A stretch of 64,000 nucleotides of DNA from Haloterrigena turkmenica DSM 5511 (lineage in GTDB: Archaea > Halobacteriota > Halobacteria > Halobacteriales > Natrialbaceae). The position numbers and the translations under genes were made by a program. Shown here piece after piece: positions 9,048 through 18,650 of the stretch (its first letter is position 1; each line of letters opens with the position of its first letter). The stretch is taken from contig NC_013745.1 in assembly GCF_000025325.1 (NCBI RefSeq), forward strand, positions 124,001 through 188,000. The letters run 5' to 3'. The notes beneath the pieces were generated by a model. The model was given only the letters and a program-made list of their open reading frames with translations, had not been told where the DNA came from and did not search any database.

Positions 9048-10115
9048 CTACTCTGTACGTTTCTCGTCTGCCTCCCTTTCCTCTCCGAAATTCACACGCG
9101 GTACGAACGGTCCGAAATCAGCAGTTCGAGAGGCAATCGAGGCAATTCGGAATGTATAGACCAACAAGACGATGAAGGGAAGGAAAACGAAAGTAACCAC
9201 TCCACTGACAATAATCACAAGTAGCATTGGAACTCCAACGGTTTCGATGATCGTTGGATACACCATCATAAAGATTCCTCCACCAAGCAACGTTGGAAAG
9301 CCAACGATTAACAATAATTTTGAGAGATGTGCAAGTTCATACTGCATATACAGCGTCTTGAATGACTGACGAGCGATTGCAAGGTAACCGAGCAACTCAA
9401 TAAGCTGATCAAGCGTCTCAAGGGCACTGTTCGAAAGTTCGTCAGCATAGCGCGTTCGAATCTTCCGGGCTGCATATAAGTGTGCACCATTGAAACGACC
9501 AAGTACTGCTGACAGCGCATCGAATGTACCGAAATCCGCGTCCTCGAGCGATTCGGAGACTAGTTCACCCTCAGTTGTAACTGCTTCAATAAAATCCTTA
9601 ACGACGGCAGTACGACTTGGATTAGTCATTTGACTTGCCTCAACTTGTAACTGCTTGGTCCGAGCGACAACGGTATCGACGATAAGTTGCAGAAAATCGG
9701 CGGGTGCTGCCGGACTGACCGGGGTTTCAGTCACAGTTTCGACCTCGTGTCGAAAGGCGGTCATCTTTTCAAGTCTATCTTCGAGGTCACCCGGCCAACC
9801 GAGTTCCTGCGAGAGAACCAGCTGGTTGATTGCGAGGACAATTGTGATGAAGGGCAAGGTTCCGCCGACAATAGCTGCGACGAGCGTTGTGGCAGTATCT
9901 GGGTCGGTGACCGGGATATAACCTGCGAGTCCGATGCCAGCACACGTGATAAAAACGATGAGTGAGAACAGGCCCGTGATCATATACCGGCTCCCATCGA
10001 GCAATATCCACCGCTTGATCGGCGATTCTCGCAGCCGTTCGTGGACGAGATCACTTCGACTTACGTCCTCGTCAATCTGCTCGTCCGTATCGATACCGGA
10101 CCCATCTGCACACAT
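9048..10115 (-). CDS. Four-TM membrane protein, paralog 1 of 3
   Basis: A 355-residue protein: acidic cytosolic N-terminus, two membrane helices (about 46-66 and 78-100), a signature INQLVLSQELGWPGDLEDR, about 150 residues of helical soluble domain, then two further membrane helices (about 270-325). The same plan and INQxxLSQE motif recur at 12842-13807 and 27397-28413. No enzymatic motif is visible. The motif directly after helix 2 suggests a membrane-proximal functional site. The family is unrecognised. Confidence 0.75.
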   Translation of the reverse strand: MCADGSGIDTDEQIDEDVSRSDLVHERLRESPIKRWILLDGSRYMITGLFSLIVFITCAGIGLAGYIPVTDPDTATTLVAAIVGGTLPFITIVLAINQLVLSQELGWPGDLEDRLEKMTAFRHEVETVTETPVSPAAPADFLQLIVDTVVARTKQLQVEASQMTNPSRTAVVKDFIEAVTTEGELVSESLEDADFGTFDALSAVLGRFNGAHLYAARKIRTRYADELSNSALETLDQLIELLGYLAIARQSFKTLYMQYELAHLSKLLLIVGFPTLLGGGIFMMVYPTIIETVGVPMLLVIIVSGVVTFVFLPFIVLLVYTFRIASIASRTADFGPFVPRVNFGEEREADEKRTE

Positions 10116-10240
10116 GTCGCTGATTTCTACACTGAAGCGGAAAAGTGTAGAGCCAGCACAAACTGCAATGACAACTCTGGATCATCTATTCGCCTTGCTT
10201 GTGAATTAATCATCCGAACAGAGTTTACTGTCTCTTATCA

Positions 10241-10435
10241 CTAATGTACTCTGATCGCTTTTCCGAGGAAATAGCCGACGAGTGCCCAGAGAATATCGAC
10301 TTCTATGCCGTGAACTGTGATGCCGACGACACTCCCGAGGAACCCTATCCCGAGTGCGAGATAGCGTACGGTAATCGATACTGATTGCATACTTTCTCCA
10401 AACACAGATAATGAGGTGGAAATTCGCCCGAACAT
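10241..10435 (-). CDS. Small two-helix membrane protein
   Basis: A 64-residue frame, perhaps starting at the internal ATG (10393). It has two hydrophobic segments, YLALGIGFLGSVVGI and ILWALVGYFLGKAI, separated by a short polar turn. It lies downstream of the UbiA-type gene on the same strand and could be cotranscribed. Function unknown. Confidence 0.5.
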   Translation of the reverse strand: MFGRISTSLSVFGESMQSVSITVRYLALGIGFLGSVVGITVHGIEVDILWALVGYFLGKAIRVH

Positions 10436-10528
10436 CTTCGTTTAATAGACTACATTAAGAGATCGAATAGGATATCTCTCAGTGACAACGTATTTTATCG
10501 TTTTCCGCCTCTGAAAGATTGAACCATT

Positions 10529-11416
10529 CTACCAAACAAGCCACTTGGTTAACAACACGATGACCATAAGGAATACATGTTCACCGTCGACGACAAACCC
10601 GTAGTATAACGGACCGCGGTCCGACGTCGCGAAAGGAATATAGGTACAAACGTACGCGTTCATCGCGAGTACGACTAGATACCGACGCGAGAGTATGCCG
10701 GCTGCTATGAGGACGACGACTGCAGCGGCGACGACGACAGTGGCAATCAGAGAACTGATACGAGCCCACTCTGGACCGAAACGGTTGGGGACTGTCGGAA
10801 TTCCCTCTGCGCGGTCACCCTCGATGTCTTTTATGTCGAAGATCACTGCGGCGATCGTGATCATAGTCGTGATATAGACGAACAGAAACAGGATCTCGAG
10901 TGATCGGAGTTGGCCGTAGTAGTATCCGACGCCCAGCGGTATCGCGCCCCAAGCAAGACCGACAACGAGATTTTTCACGAGAAACAGTTGTTTGACACCG
11001 CCAACAGAATACAGTAGGACGACCACGAGCGGTAGGAATAGGTACGCGGCCCCAGGAAGGCCGAACGTGATCGCAACGCCGACCGCGGCGATATAGAGCA
11101 CAGTACCGGTAACTAGCCAGTAGCGACCGTACCGCTTCGTAAACGCTGCGCGCTGAGGGACGTTCTGCTTGTCTTCCTCAATGTCAGTGAATCGATTAAC
11201 GGTATATACGAACATTGTAGCCGCGAAAACGATGAACAGTGGCAGCGGCTTGAGTGGTAGATTCGCGAGAAGGATCGTCGTGACGGCGACACTGACCGTT
11301 GCCAGTGAGATGAAAAGATTGCTGTGAACCAGGAAGCGAAGGACAGCGATTATCAACGATATCCAATCCGCTCTCCTTTGTGTTTTGGCAGGATTCTGCA
11401 CGGGAAAGCCTTGCAT
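10529..11416 (-). CDS. UbiA-family prenyltransferase
   Basis: A 295-residue integral membrane protein with about eight helices. Both Mg-prenyl-diphosphate motifs are present: NRFTDIEED (74-82) and DIKDIEGD (194-201). The family transfers prenyl groups to aromatic acceptors or glycerol ethers in the membrane, in menaquinone, heme and archaeal lipid pathways. No acceptor-specific genes are nearby, so the substrate is open. Length is normal for the family. The ATG start gives a polar N-terminus before the first helix. Confidence 0.85.
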   Translation of the reverse strand: MQGFPVQNPAKTQRRADWISLIIAVLRFLVHSNLFISLATVSVAVTTILLANLPLKPLPLFIVFAATMFVYTVNRFTDIEEDKQNVPQRAAFTKRYGRYWLVTGTVLYIAAVGVAITFGLPGAAYLFLPLVVVLLYSVGGVKQLFLVKNLVVGLAWGAIPLGVGYYYGQLRSLEILFLFVYITTMITIAAVIFDIKDIEGDRAEGIPTVPNRFGPEWARISSLIATVVVAAAVVVLIAAGILSRRYLVVLAMNAYVCTYIPFATSDRGPLYYGFVVDGEHVFLMVIVLLTKWLVW

Positions 11417-11655
11417 ACCCTATGAAGAGGCTGGCTTTGAATGCTGTGCTGGCCTCGCACGAGGTTAGGTGACAACCCCGTGTAGCTGGGATCAGTCGTG
11501 ACCATCGCCCGACTTGTGACTAATCAGATTCTCATAACGATCATTACCCTTCGTTTTTGAACACACAGATAAATGAGCAGCGAATGGAATCATACCAACA
11601 GGATTAGACGAAGTACCTTTTACCATCCAAAACCCTGTTTCATGTAGAATCGAGG

Positions 11656-12012
11656 ATGAAGAAGACAAAGGCGTTTCATCTACTCGCCAGCGCTGATCGT
11701 CAGCTTATACTCCACGAATTAGTTAACCGAGAAGGCGAGGCCTCTGTAGACGAACTTTCACAGCAAGTAGCCGCTCGGAGACATAGGATTTCGCCTGAAA
11801 CGATTAGCAGCAACAAGATTGAGCGAGCGAAGGTGCGGTTAGTTCATACCCATCTCCGCCAGTTAGTAGGAATGAATATCATTAACGTGGATTGGAATGA
11901 GAAAACAGTAGCATTTAGCAATGATGAGGAGACAGATCGACTGTTTGAAGCCGCTGAGGAGTTAGAAAGTTGGCCTCCAGATGACTTTCTGGAATCTCCG
12001 TATCATAACTGA
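11656..12012 (+). CDS. DUF7344-type HTH regulator
   Basis: A 118-residue winged-helix protein: HLLASADRQLILHELVNREG, then ELSQQVAARRHRI and a second helix pair (VRLVHTHLRQLVGMNIINVD). This is the haloarchaeal DUF7344 arrangement, a small regulator with a LVH..L..L core. A close paralog lies at 31786-32145 and a more distant one at 37839-38180. Like the 31.8 kb copy, it has a CPxC zinc mini-protein within 500 bases. Confidence 0.75.
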   Translation: MKKTKAFHLLASADRQLILHELVNREGEASVDELSQQVAARRHRISPETISSNKIERAKVRLVHTHLRQLVGMNIINVDWNEKTVAFSNDEETDRLFEAAEELESWPPDDFLESPYHN

Positions 12013-12083
12013 AAAGGTATGAATCGCAGCTATACTCGGTTCCTTCCTCTCTTAGTAGAAGGAGAATAACGAAGTCGATTGGA

Positions 12084-12215
12084 TTACAGTGTGAGTGACC
12101 ATTCGTGGCTACAATCTGTACACTCAAAGTCTGCTATTGTCTCTCCACTAGAGGTGTATTTGCTAATTTGTTCTCCCAGCCCATCATCGCATTTGGGACA
12201 ACGAGCACTGAGCAC
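12084..12215 (-). CDS. Zinc-ribbon mini-protein (43 aa)
   Basis: Too short for standard gene finding. GTG at 12215 opens VLSARCPKCDDGLGEQISKY and the end reads FECTDCSHEWSLTL. The two CxxC pairs with the SHEW ending closely match the protein at 32617-32745, both in length and in spacing. Two independent copies with conserved residues support real coding. Probably a zinc-binding protein of unknown partner. Confidence 0.6.
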   Translation of the reverse strand: MLSARCPKCDDGLGEQISKYTSSGETIADFECTDCSHEWSLTL

Positions 12216-12360
12216 TCTCTTAGAAATAGAAATTCCCGCCCTGTTATTTCTTTGGCAATCATTTTGGGTGGTTCATCTATCAATAACTCTCAGGCTACTC
12301 TACGATAACTATCTCACCTCTACTGAACGGCAACTGTGTGTGCATACTGACCGCTCGGAG

Positions 12361-12609
12361 TCAATCGATCTCGTCAAGAAAGTCGTCCAACGGTTCAGCG
12401 AGTTCGTCGAGCCAGTTTCCATCCTCGCCGGGAATGTGGCGGATGACAATCATGTCTTGCTCATCGACATTACGCGTCGTATCAAGGCGCTGGGTTTGGT
12501 GCCAGATTCCTGTGACTGTGATCTGTCCCTGTTCGGCATGGTGGTATCTTTCACCATCCTCAATAACCCGGTCAGAGACTGAATCCGGACACTGTTCGTT
12601 GTTATTCAT
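12361..12609 (-). CDS. Small acidic hypothetical protein
   Basis: An 82-residue protein opening MNNNEQCPDSVSDRVIEDGE, with a beta-like centre (GQITVTGIWHQTQRLD) and an acidic C-terminus LDDFLDEID. Composition is typical of haloarchaeal cytosolic proteins. No recognised domain. It lies downstream of the four-TM paralog at 12842 on the same strand but about 230 bases away. Confidence 0.6.
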   Translation of the reverse strand: MNNNEQCPDSVSDRVIEDGERYHHAEQGQITVTGIWHQTQRLDTTRNVDEQDMIVIRHIPGEDGNWLDELAEPLDDFLDEID

Positions 12610-12841
12610 TAAGGGTAGTATTGCCCCAGATATGTTCCCTCTCGTGCCTGCGAGAGATGGTCTTGTCCTGCTCTCAGGAGTAGTGAGCCATCACTATCTA
12701 CCCAACCTAATAGTAACTGCGTGTGCTTACTGATCGAAATCCGCGATATTACCCAACTGAGATCTTCTCTCTTGGTAAGCGTGATACAACTAACTCGTCC
12801 TCCCGTGCGGCGACGAAATCGATTACCAGTCGCGGTTATTG

Positions 12842-13807
12842 CTACGTCATGAAAGGGGTGATTGACGCGATATGCTGGGCCACTGTTGCTACCCGGAGAA
12901 TAAACGCTATCAGGAGCGCAAGAGGGATGAGACCAACCACAGCCGTCAGGAGAGCGAAAACGAGTAGCATTGGCATAGGGGCAGCCGCCGTGGGAAAGGT
13001 AGCGAGCTGGACGAGTAACGCGACTGGGAGAGAAATCGCCAGCACACCGACATACAGGAGTGAGCGAGAGAGCTGTGCGAGTTCCTCCTTCATGGACGCG
13101 GTCGTGAAGTACTGTCGAGCAATGTCGAGATTCTTCAAATCCGCGCTCAAGGAATCGAGCGTGGAGAGCAGCTGGTCATGCTCATCCCCCTCGTAAGCCG
13201 ATTCAAGCTGATGACATTCATGAATGTGGGTCGCGTATTCGATACCGAGGAGGGGAACGATCACCGAAGAGAGCTTATCCGATCCTGACCCGAGTTCCTC
13301 GCTAATCAGGGCACATTCCTCTGGTAGCTCATCGATAAGATGGGTATCTGGTTCACTGCTCGAGTCAGGGAGAAAGTCCTCGAGCGAACCGGCGCGTTCT
13401 TGGGTCTGCTGAAGGAGCTGTTGCAGGAAGTCGACTGGATCGGTCGGTGGTGCCGGCTGGTCAAGTGCTGCCTGCCGATAGTCGTCTGATTGGTCGATCT
13501 CGTCTCGGAGCGACCCCGGCGACTCTAGTTCCTGGGAGAGAATCACTTGGTTGATCGCGACCACAAGGGTGATGAGTGTGATATTCCCCCCGATCAATGC
13601 GCTCGCGATATAGATCACCGGCGTGAGATTGCGGATGGCGAACTGTGAGAAGAGAGGGATAAGCACCACCACAGTCATGGTGAAGAGTATCCCAGTGGCG
13701 ACACTGAACCGATCCCCTGAGAGGAGCAGCCATCGACTGACTCGGTCGTCCATTCGTTGATTGGTACTTCGCCGGTCAGCCGGAAAAGGTGTGGTGCCTC
13801 TCTCCAC
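12842..13807 (-). CDS. Four-TM membrane protein, paralog 2 of 3
   Basis: A 321-residue member of the same family as 9048-10115: two helices near residues 35-95, INQVILSQELESPGSLRDEI directly after helix 2, a helical soluble middle with DPVDFLQQLLQQTQERAGSL, and two C-terminal helices. The motif P-x-D-P-V-D-F-L-Q parallels PADFLQLIVDTV of paralog 1. The soluble domain has diverged far more than the motif. Function unknown. Confidence 0.75.
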   Translation of the reverse strand: MERGTTPFPADRRSTNQRMDDRVSRWLLLSGDRFSVATGILFTMTVVVLIPLFSQFAIRNLTPVIYIASALIGGNITLITLVVAINQVILSQELESPGSLRDEIDQSDDYRQAALDQPAPPTDPVDFLQQLLQQTQERAGSLEDFLPDSSSEPDTHLIDELPEECALISEELGSGSDKLSSVIVPLLGIEYATHIHECHQLESAYEGDEHDQLLSTLDSLSADLKNLDIARQYFTTASMKEELAQLSRSLLYVGVLAISLPVALLVQLATFPTAAAPMPMLLVFALLTAVVGLIPLALLIAFILRVATVAQHIASITPFMT

Positions 13808-14053
13808 CTTCTCTCTGTATCGGATTTGATTCTTCGATTACATCCGATCTTTGTCCTCCCTGTACTGATCTCCCTACTGTGTCGGAGTGAGAAGGAAGGC
13901 GACGTACCACCTGTACTAGCTGATCGGCTAGCAGTGGCTGCTCCTCTATGAATGCTCAATAGGAGTGCGCACTGTTCGATGTTCACCAGTACATGACACT
14001 CAGATTGTGCCGTTACCATAACTGCTTATGGAGCGAGGAGTTGTCTCTTCTCT

Positions 14054-14772
14054 ATGACCGATTCGAGTAGCGACGAGTTCGACCCAACAGCATCAGACCA
14101 ACGGGAGATCGGCCGCGAAATGGTTGACGACAGTACGGGACTCGGTTCGGTGATGGCCCACGCCTATCGGGGAGAGATAGACCGAGTGGGGACGTGGCGG
14201 CAGCGCCTTGACGAGACGACGACGTGGGCGGTGACGCTGATGGCAGCAATCTTGACGTGGGGGTTTTCGAGTACCGATAACCCACACTATCTCTTGCTGA
14301 TTGGAATCGTTGTCGTCACCATCTTTCTGGGCATCGAAGTACGGCGGTACCGGGACTACGATGTCTTTCGCTCTCGTGCTCGAGTCATCCAGGAAACCTG
14401 TTCGCAAACGCCCTTGATCCGTCCCAAGGCACTGAAAGCCACGACTGGCGAGCGGAACTGAGCAGGGACTATCGCAGGCCAACGTTGAAAGTCTCGGTAT
14501 ACGAAGCACTCGCAAACCGGCTCCGGTGTGTGTACCTTGCGCTGCTCAGTGTCCTCTTGGTCGCATGGGTCTTCAGGATTACAGCGTTCGCGCCGCGCCA
14601 AGACTGGCTGACAACCGCTGGAATCGCCAGTATCCCCGGGAGTGCTGTGGTTGCCGTTGTGGGTGTGTTCTACGTCGTACTGTTGGGCGTCACCTTCTGG
14701 CCCCACGAGCGCCATGCCAAGGGTGAATTCCGTGAAGGGGAACCGGACGACTGGAAAGGGACAGACTTTTGA
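14054..14772 (+). pseudogene. DUF2270 membrane protein, single-base frameshift
   Basis: The first part, MTDSSSDEFDPTASDQREIG through RARVIQE, and the second, NLFANALDPSQG through GEPDDWKGTDF, are consecutive parts of the conserved haloarchaeal DUF2270 protein (four TM, function unknown). They lie in different frames. One missing A in the AAA run at 14394-14396 (GAAACC for GAAAACC) explains the shift. Everything else is well conserved, so this is either a very recent mutation or a sequencing error. Confidence 0.85.
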
Positions 14773-14800
14773 CATCCCTCTCCGCCTGAAGGCGGAGGAT
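14773..14800. repeat. IS200/IS605-type hairpin
   Basis: CTCCGCCTGAAGGCGGAG forms a 7-bp stem directly after the DUF2270 stop. Similar CCTGAAG-centred hairpins occur at 20697 and 51203, typical of sequences following TnpB genes in haloarchaea. Confidence 0.45.
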
Positions 14801-15012
14801 CTAGTTCCCGGACTACGCCACCTATCCTGTGTCTGCCAGACCTGGTGTTTCTTCATCGTCAGCGAGTCGCCGTATACTGCGTACCCATCCATATTGAACA
14901 GGCGCAGGTTGAGCGCGGCCATCTTGGCGCACGTCGAATCCCTGTTTGGCCGTAGAAGATAGCCTCCACGTCCTCCGGGATGTGCTTGGTAGCGGCAAGG
15001 AGGAGTGACCGG
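14800..15012 (-). pseudogene. C-terminal remnant of an unrecognised gene
   Basis: Reverse-strand pieces AATKHIPEDVEAIFYGQTGI and, in the next frame, CAKMAALNLRLFNMDGYAVY followed by GDSLTMKKHQVWQTQ read as one protein tail interrupted by a frameshift. No start remains. The family is not recognised. The rest, to 15277, shows nothing coding. Confidence 0.4.
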
Positions 15013-15277
15013 CCGCCAGATCCCCGTCACATCCGCGACCGGAACCGGACGTCGGAGCGGTAACTGATCATTTTCCGACCCGACGGCACGAGGAGCGTCG
15101 TCGAGCCGCTCGAACCGATTCCGTCGCTCGCAGGCGTTCGGAATCGGCGGACCGAGCGCGCTCGAGACTATTCCTCGTCGCGGATGTCTCTGTAACTGAT
15201 CGTTGCCGCTCTCGTACTGTGGATAGGTGCTGCATTCTCTTTGCAGTCAGTCCTCCGCACTTGAGTGAGGACTCACG

Positions 15278-15583
15278 ATGACACGACTCACTCGCAGACG
15301 GTTGATCGCACTGAGCGGTACGGTCGGCCTCGCGACGTTGGCAGGGTGTGGCGACGACAGCGTTGACGAGGGACCGGGGCCGCAGGCGCCGGAAGACGAG
15401 GAGTCGGAGACGCCGGACGACGACGCCAACGATACCGAAGGCGCGTTTCAGGACGGCGAGAATGAGACCGACGGTGGGAACGAGACTGATGGAAACGAAA
15501 CCGACGGTGGGAACGAGACTGACGGCGGGAATGAGACCAATGACGGGAATGACACCGAGGGCGGGAACGATACCGACGGATAA
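15278..15583 (+). CDS. Tat-exported lipoprotein with Asn-Glu-Thr-Asp-Gly repeats
   Basis: A 101-residue precursor. The N-terminus has the twin-arginine signal TRLTRRRLIALSGTVGLATL followed by lipobox LAGC, so it is exported folded and lipid-anchored at the cell surface. The mature part is nearly all low-complexity repeats of the type NETDGG, with no folded domain. N-x-T sites occur in each repeat, so N-glycosylation is plausible. Similar acidic repeats end the next lipoprotein. Confidence 0.75.
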   Translation: MTRLTRRRLIALSGTVGLATLAGCGDDSVDEGPGPQAPEDEESETPDDDANDTEGAFQDGENETDGGNETDGNETDGGNETDGGNETNDGNDTEGGNDTDG

Positions 15584-15875
15584 CGCCTTGCCGTAGCGTC
15601 CCGTTCCGTCTCAGAGAATGCGGAAACGCCGCTCCGCCGCTCTTGACAGCGGATGTGGCGACCGCAGCGGGAGCGGCTGGTCTCGAATCGGACGCGCGAC
15701 TCCGTAGCGAACGCAGGGCGTGGACTTTTCGCTGCGAGGGGGTCAACTGGTGTATAGATCTCCGTCTCTGTATGGCCCATCACCGTCCCCGTCTGACAGT
15801 CGGCCGCCGAGCGGACGCTGAGGACGTCGATGATTGCACGGACTCGACCACCCCACGCCATATTACCGACCGAAC

Positions 15876-16484
15876 ATGACACGAGCCCTGACGCGACGAC
15901 AGTATCTGACCGCGAGCGCCGTGACCGGCATCGCCGCCTTCGCCGGCTGTATCGATAACTCCGACGGGGCCGACGAGCCCGACGAGAACGAAACTGACGA
16001 TGAACGGGTCGAAAACATCGATTACACGAACCCGAACGGTGAACTCGCGTTCGTCAGACCGGAAGACGAGACCGAGGTCTCGAACCCCGTCGTGGTCGAA
16101 ATGGAGGTCGAGAACTTCGAACTGCGTCCGCCGGGTGAGGACACGGTCCCCGAGAGCGGAACTGGACACCTCCACGTGCTCGTCGACGAGGGCTGCGTCG
16201 AGCCGGGATACGTGATCCCTCAGGAGGACGGCTATTATCACCTCTCAGACGGTGGGAGCGAGATCGAAATCGAACTCGAGCCGGGGGAGCACGACCTCTG
16301 TGCGCAGGCGGGCGACGACATACACAACGCCTACGACATGACTGACGAGATCTCGATCACGGTCGCCGAGGACGACGGTGGAGGGAACGCGACCGAGAGC
16401 GGGAACGAAAGCGGAGACGGAAACGAAACGGACTCCGAGAGCGGAGCTGGAAACGAATCCGACGGCGACTCGAGCGACGACTAA
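15876..16484 (+). CDS. Tat lipoprotein with DUF4399 domain
   Basis: A 202-residue precursor. RALTRRQYLTASAVTGIAA plus lipobox FAGC gives Tat export and lipid anchoring. Residues about 45-165 match DUF4399: LAFVRPEDETEVSNPVVVEM, then GTGHLHVLVDE and EPGEHDLCAQAGDDIHNAY. The tail is low-complexity (NESGDGNET repeats), like the preceding gene. DUF4399 proteins are surface or periplasmic with unknown ligand. The HLH triplet could bind metal. The start at 15876 places RR correctly. Confidence 0.85.
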   Translation: MTRALTRRQYLTASAVTGIAAFAGCIDNSDGADEPDENETDDERVENIDYTNPNGELAFVRPEDETEVSNPVVVEMEVENFELRPPGEDTVPESGTGHLHVLVDEGCVEPGYVIPQEDGYYHLSDGGSEIEIELEPGEHDLCAQAGDDIHNAYDMTDEISITVAEDDGGGNATESGNESGDGNETDSESGAGNESDGDSSDD

Positions 16485-16569
16485 TCGCGTTTTTTAGCCC
16501 CGTTCTTCTGGCCGCGGTACAGCCGTTGACGGCTGCTAGCGCCGATAAAAAGACGCTGGAGGGGACGAG

Positions 16570-16683
16570 TTAGCCGTGATTCCTATCGCTTCGATCTGTT
16601 CCTGGTACCGATTCCGGATGGTCACTTCCGTGACCTGCGCGACGTCGGCGATCTCTCGCTGGATATTCAATGGATTTGATACT
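16570..16683 (-). pseudogene. C-terminal remnant of a transcription factor B gene
   Basis: The reverse strand reads QREIADVAQVTEVTIRNRYQ then EQIEAIGITA and stops. This is the end of the second cyclin repeat of haloarchaeal TFB proteins (recognition helix TEVTIRNRY). Upstream sequence to 16860 no longer encodes TFB. It cannot be functional. Confidence 0.7.
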
Positions 16684-16917
16684 GGGCAGGACGGTACCTC
16701 TTCGGCAGACGGCCGTCGATCTACCGACCGTTTGACCGATCGCGGTCAGAGCGGGCATCGAATCACTTCACCCGGCGGCGAGCATGAGGAGGACCGCTCC
16801 GCCGGACGTCGAGAAGCAGTTGACCCGTCTCGAGACGGTCTGCACCGTGTTTCGATATAATTTCACTCGCTAGACCAAATCGCCCCCCGTCCCACGATCG
16901 TGCGTCCGATCAGCCTG

Positions 16918-17436
16918 TTAGTTCTTGGATTCAGACCGAAGTCGTCGCCTGAAGAACCCAATAAGTTTGCCGACGTAGCTGGTCCCCCAGATCGCGATGA
17001 TCACTGCGCCGACTGCGTTAAATACGAAGTCAGTAACGATATCGTCGATTCCGTAGACAGTGACCACTACACCGCCGAGAGCGAACTCAAGCACCTCCCA
17101 GATGACGCCGATTGCGAGGACGAAGACGACAATAAACATGGAGCGAAAGGTCGACGGGACATTCATCTCGTCGGAGTGGAGTTCGAACGCTCGGAAAGCC
17201 GCATACCCTAGTCCTGCGATGACTGACGCCGAGACGGTATGGGCGATCTCGTCGTACCACTGGTATGCTTCGTAGAGCCAGAGTGATCCCACCGTGTGGA
17301 GGATCACGGCGGTGGTGATCCAGAGGACTAGTCCGGCATCCATCGAGTACCCGTACTCCAAACGCAACCACGCCGGCAGGAGCGTTATCCCGAGGGCCAA
17401 TCCCGTCGTTCCAGAGATCCCGAACTGAAACGTCAC
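16918..17436 (-). CDS. Membrane protein of the YjdF/DUF2238-like type, second copy
   Basis: Residues WYDEIAHTVSASVIAG, GVIWEVLEFALGG and DDIVTDFVFNAVGAVI parallel the three signature patches of the 130-771 protein. About five membrane helices follow. The open frame extends upstream to 17571, but residues there belong to the adjacent HTH remnant, so GTG at 17436 (172 aa) is the most plausible start. The N-terminus may be truncated relative to the 213-residue paralog. Confidence 0.65.
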   Translation of the reverse strand: MTFQFGISGTTGLALGITLLPAWLRLEYGYSMDAGLVLWITTAVILHTVGSLWLYEAYQWYDEIAHTVSASVIAGLGYAAFRAFELHSDEMNVPSTFRSMFIVVFVLAIGVIWEVLEFALGGVVVTVYGIDDIVTDFVFNAVGAVIIAIWGTSYVGKLIGFFRRRLRSESKN

Positions 17437-17544
17437 TACCCGTAGCCGAAGAGCATGACAAGTCCCAGTTACAGACCTCGAACGATACGGCGCTCCTGTG
17501 TATCCGTCAGCCCCAGCGCGTCTCCGACCGTCATGGTGATTCCG

Positions 17545-18541
17545 CTCCATTCGCGGCTCGAGCGTTCCCAATGTGTAGCGGAGTTCGTCCGGTCGGAGCT
17601 CTCGGCTGTTGTCTTCGCTGGCGAGTTGGTGGAGTGCTCGAGCAGCAGCGTACGGCGAGCTAACTACCGCCTGGAGTAGCGAGATGCTGTCTCGAGTCGG
17701 TCGGAGGTTCTTGGCCTGCAGGATCCGCGTTGCAACCGCTGCGTAGCTTGTTCGATCGACCGTCGAGAGGGAGACGTGGACAGCGAATTCGGGAGCGTCC
17801 TCAGCGACCGCTGCTGGCCTCTCGAGCGATTGCTCCAGAGATGGGTGAAGTCATGGACATCCTCCCGATGAACGACCACGGAGCCGATGAGCGTCCCTAA
17901 CGGGCCATCTGCATCAACAGTCGGTGAGAGTGCGGTGCGACGCTTTTCCTCGCGAGACTCGAACAGTTGTCGGTAGGAGGCAAACACACCGTATTTCCCC
18001 TGAATCGCGGCCGAAATACTGATCGAGGTTGCAAGCTCGTCTAGCGAATCGGTCTCGAGTCCCGACGGGACGCGAAGCTCTCGAATGATATCGATTTCGA
18101 GGGCATCGAACAGATGGATGATCGAGCCAGTAAGACCGTGAGCCGACCGCATAATCTCGCTGCGGAAGCGGTCGCGATCCTCGTACTCGCCGGCTGCGAG
18201 TTTCGCAGTAAGATCCTCGAGTCAGTGCCCCACTCGATGAACGCTTCGCGGAGTGTCTTAGGATCGTCGAGTGCTTCGTCGGAAAGGGCGCCGATACAGC
18301 GAGCATCTCGCACGATTGCTGGCGGGTCTTCCAGTGACTCGAGACGGTTGTCGGTGAGCGCTCGGTTGAGCAACCGCGGTGAGGCTAACGCCGTCGCGAG
18401 ACTCACCACATACTGCAGGGGCCCACTTGCCCGAACGGCAACGACGGCTTCCTCGCGATCAGCGTCGAAATTCACGTATCGAGTATGGTCAGGACCGTCC
18501 GATACCTCGCACCTGGAGGACAACGACTTTGCCGAGGACAA
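17545..18541 (-). pseudogene. HTH regulator copy 1, N-terminal two thirds, frameshifted
   Basis: This copy shows the family's N-terminus: FDADREEAVVAVRASGPLQY, EDPPAIVRDARCIGALSDEA, then after a frameshift (about 18180) RDRFRSEIMRSAHGLTGSII and AAIQGKYGVFASYRQLFESR. A second shift follows near 17850, and then LRPTRDSISLLQAV through LRPDELRYTLGTLEP. The 3' third, with the HTH, is replaced by the membrane gene. Compare 25824-26804. Confidence 0.7.
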
Positions 18542-18650
18542 CCCAGGCGGGGGCGCTCCGATCGGTAACGGTACCTAACTGCGCCGATGCTCTGGTCAGT
18601 GTTCGCTTGAACCTACTCAGTGCGCCGGCAGTCTTTTTCGGTGCAGAAAA

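Noticed and set aside
14356-15030. 224-codon reverse frame spanning the DUF2270 3' half
   Set aside because: Only its 5' part (14800-15012) has protein-like content, belonging to a decayed gene; the rest is antisense to DUF2270.
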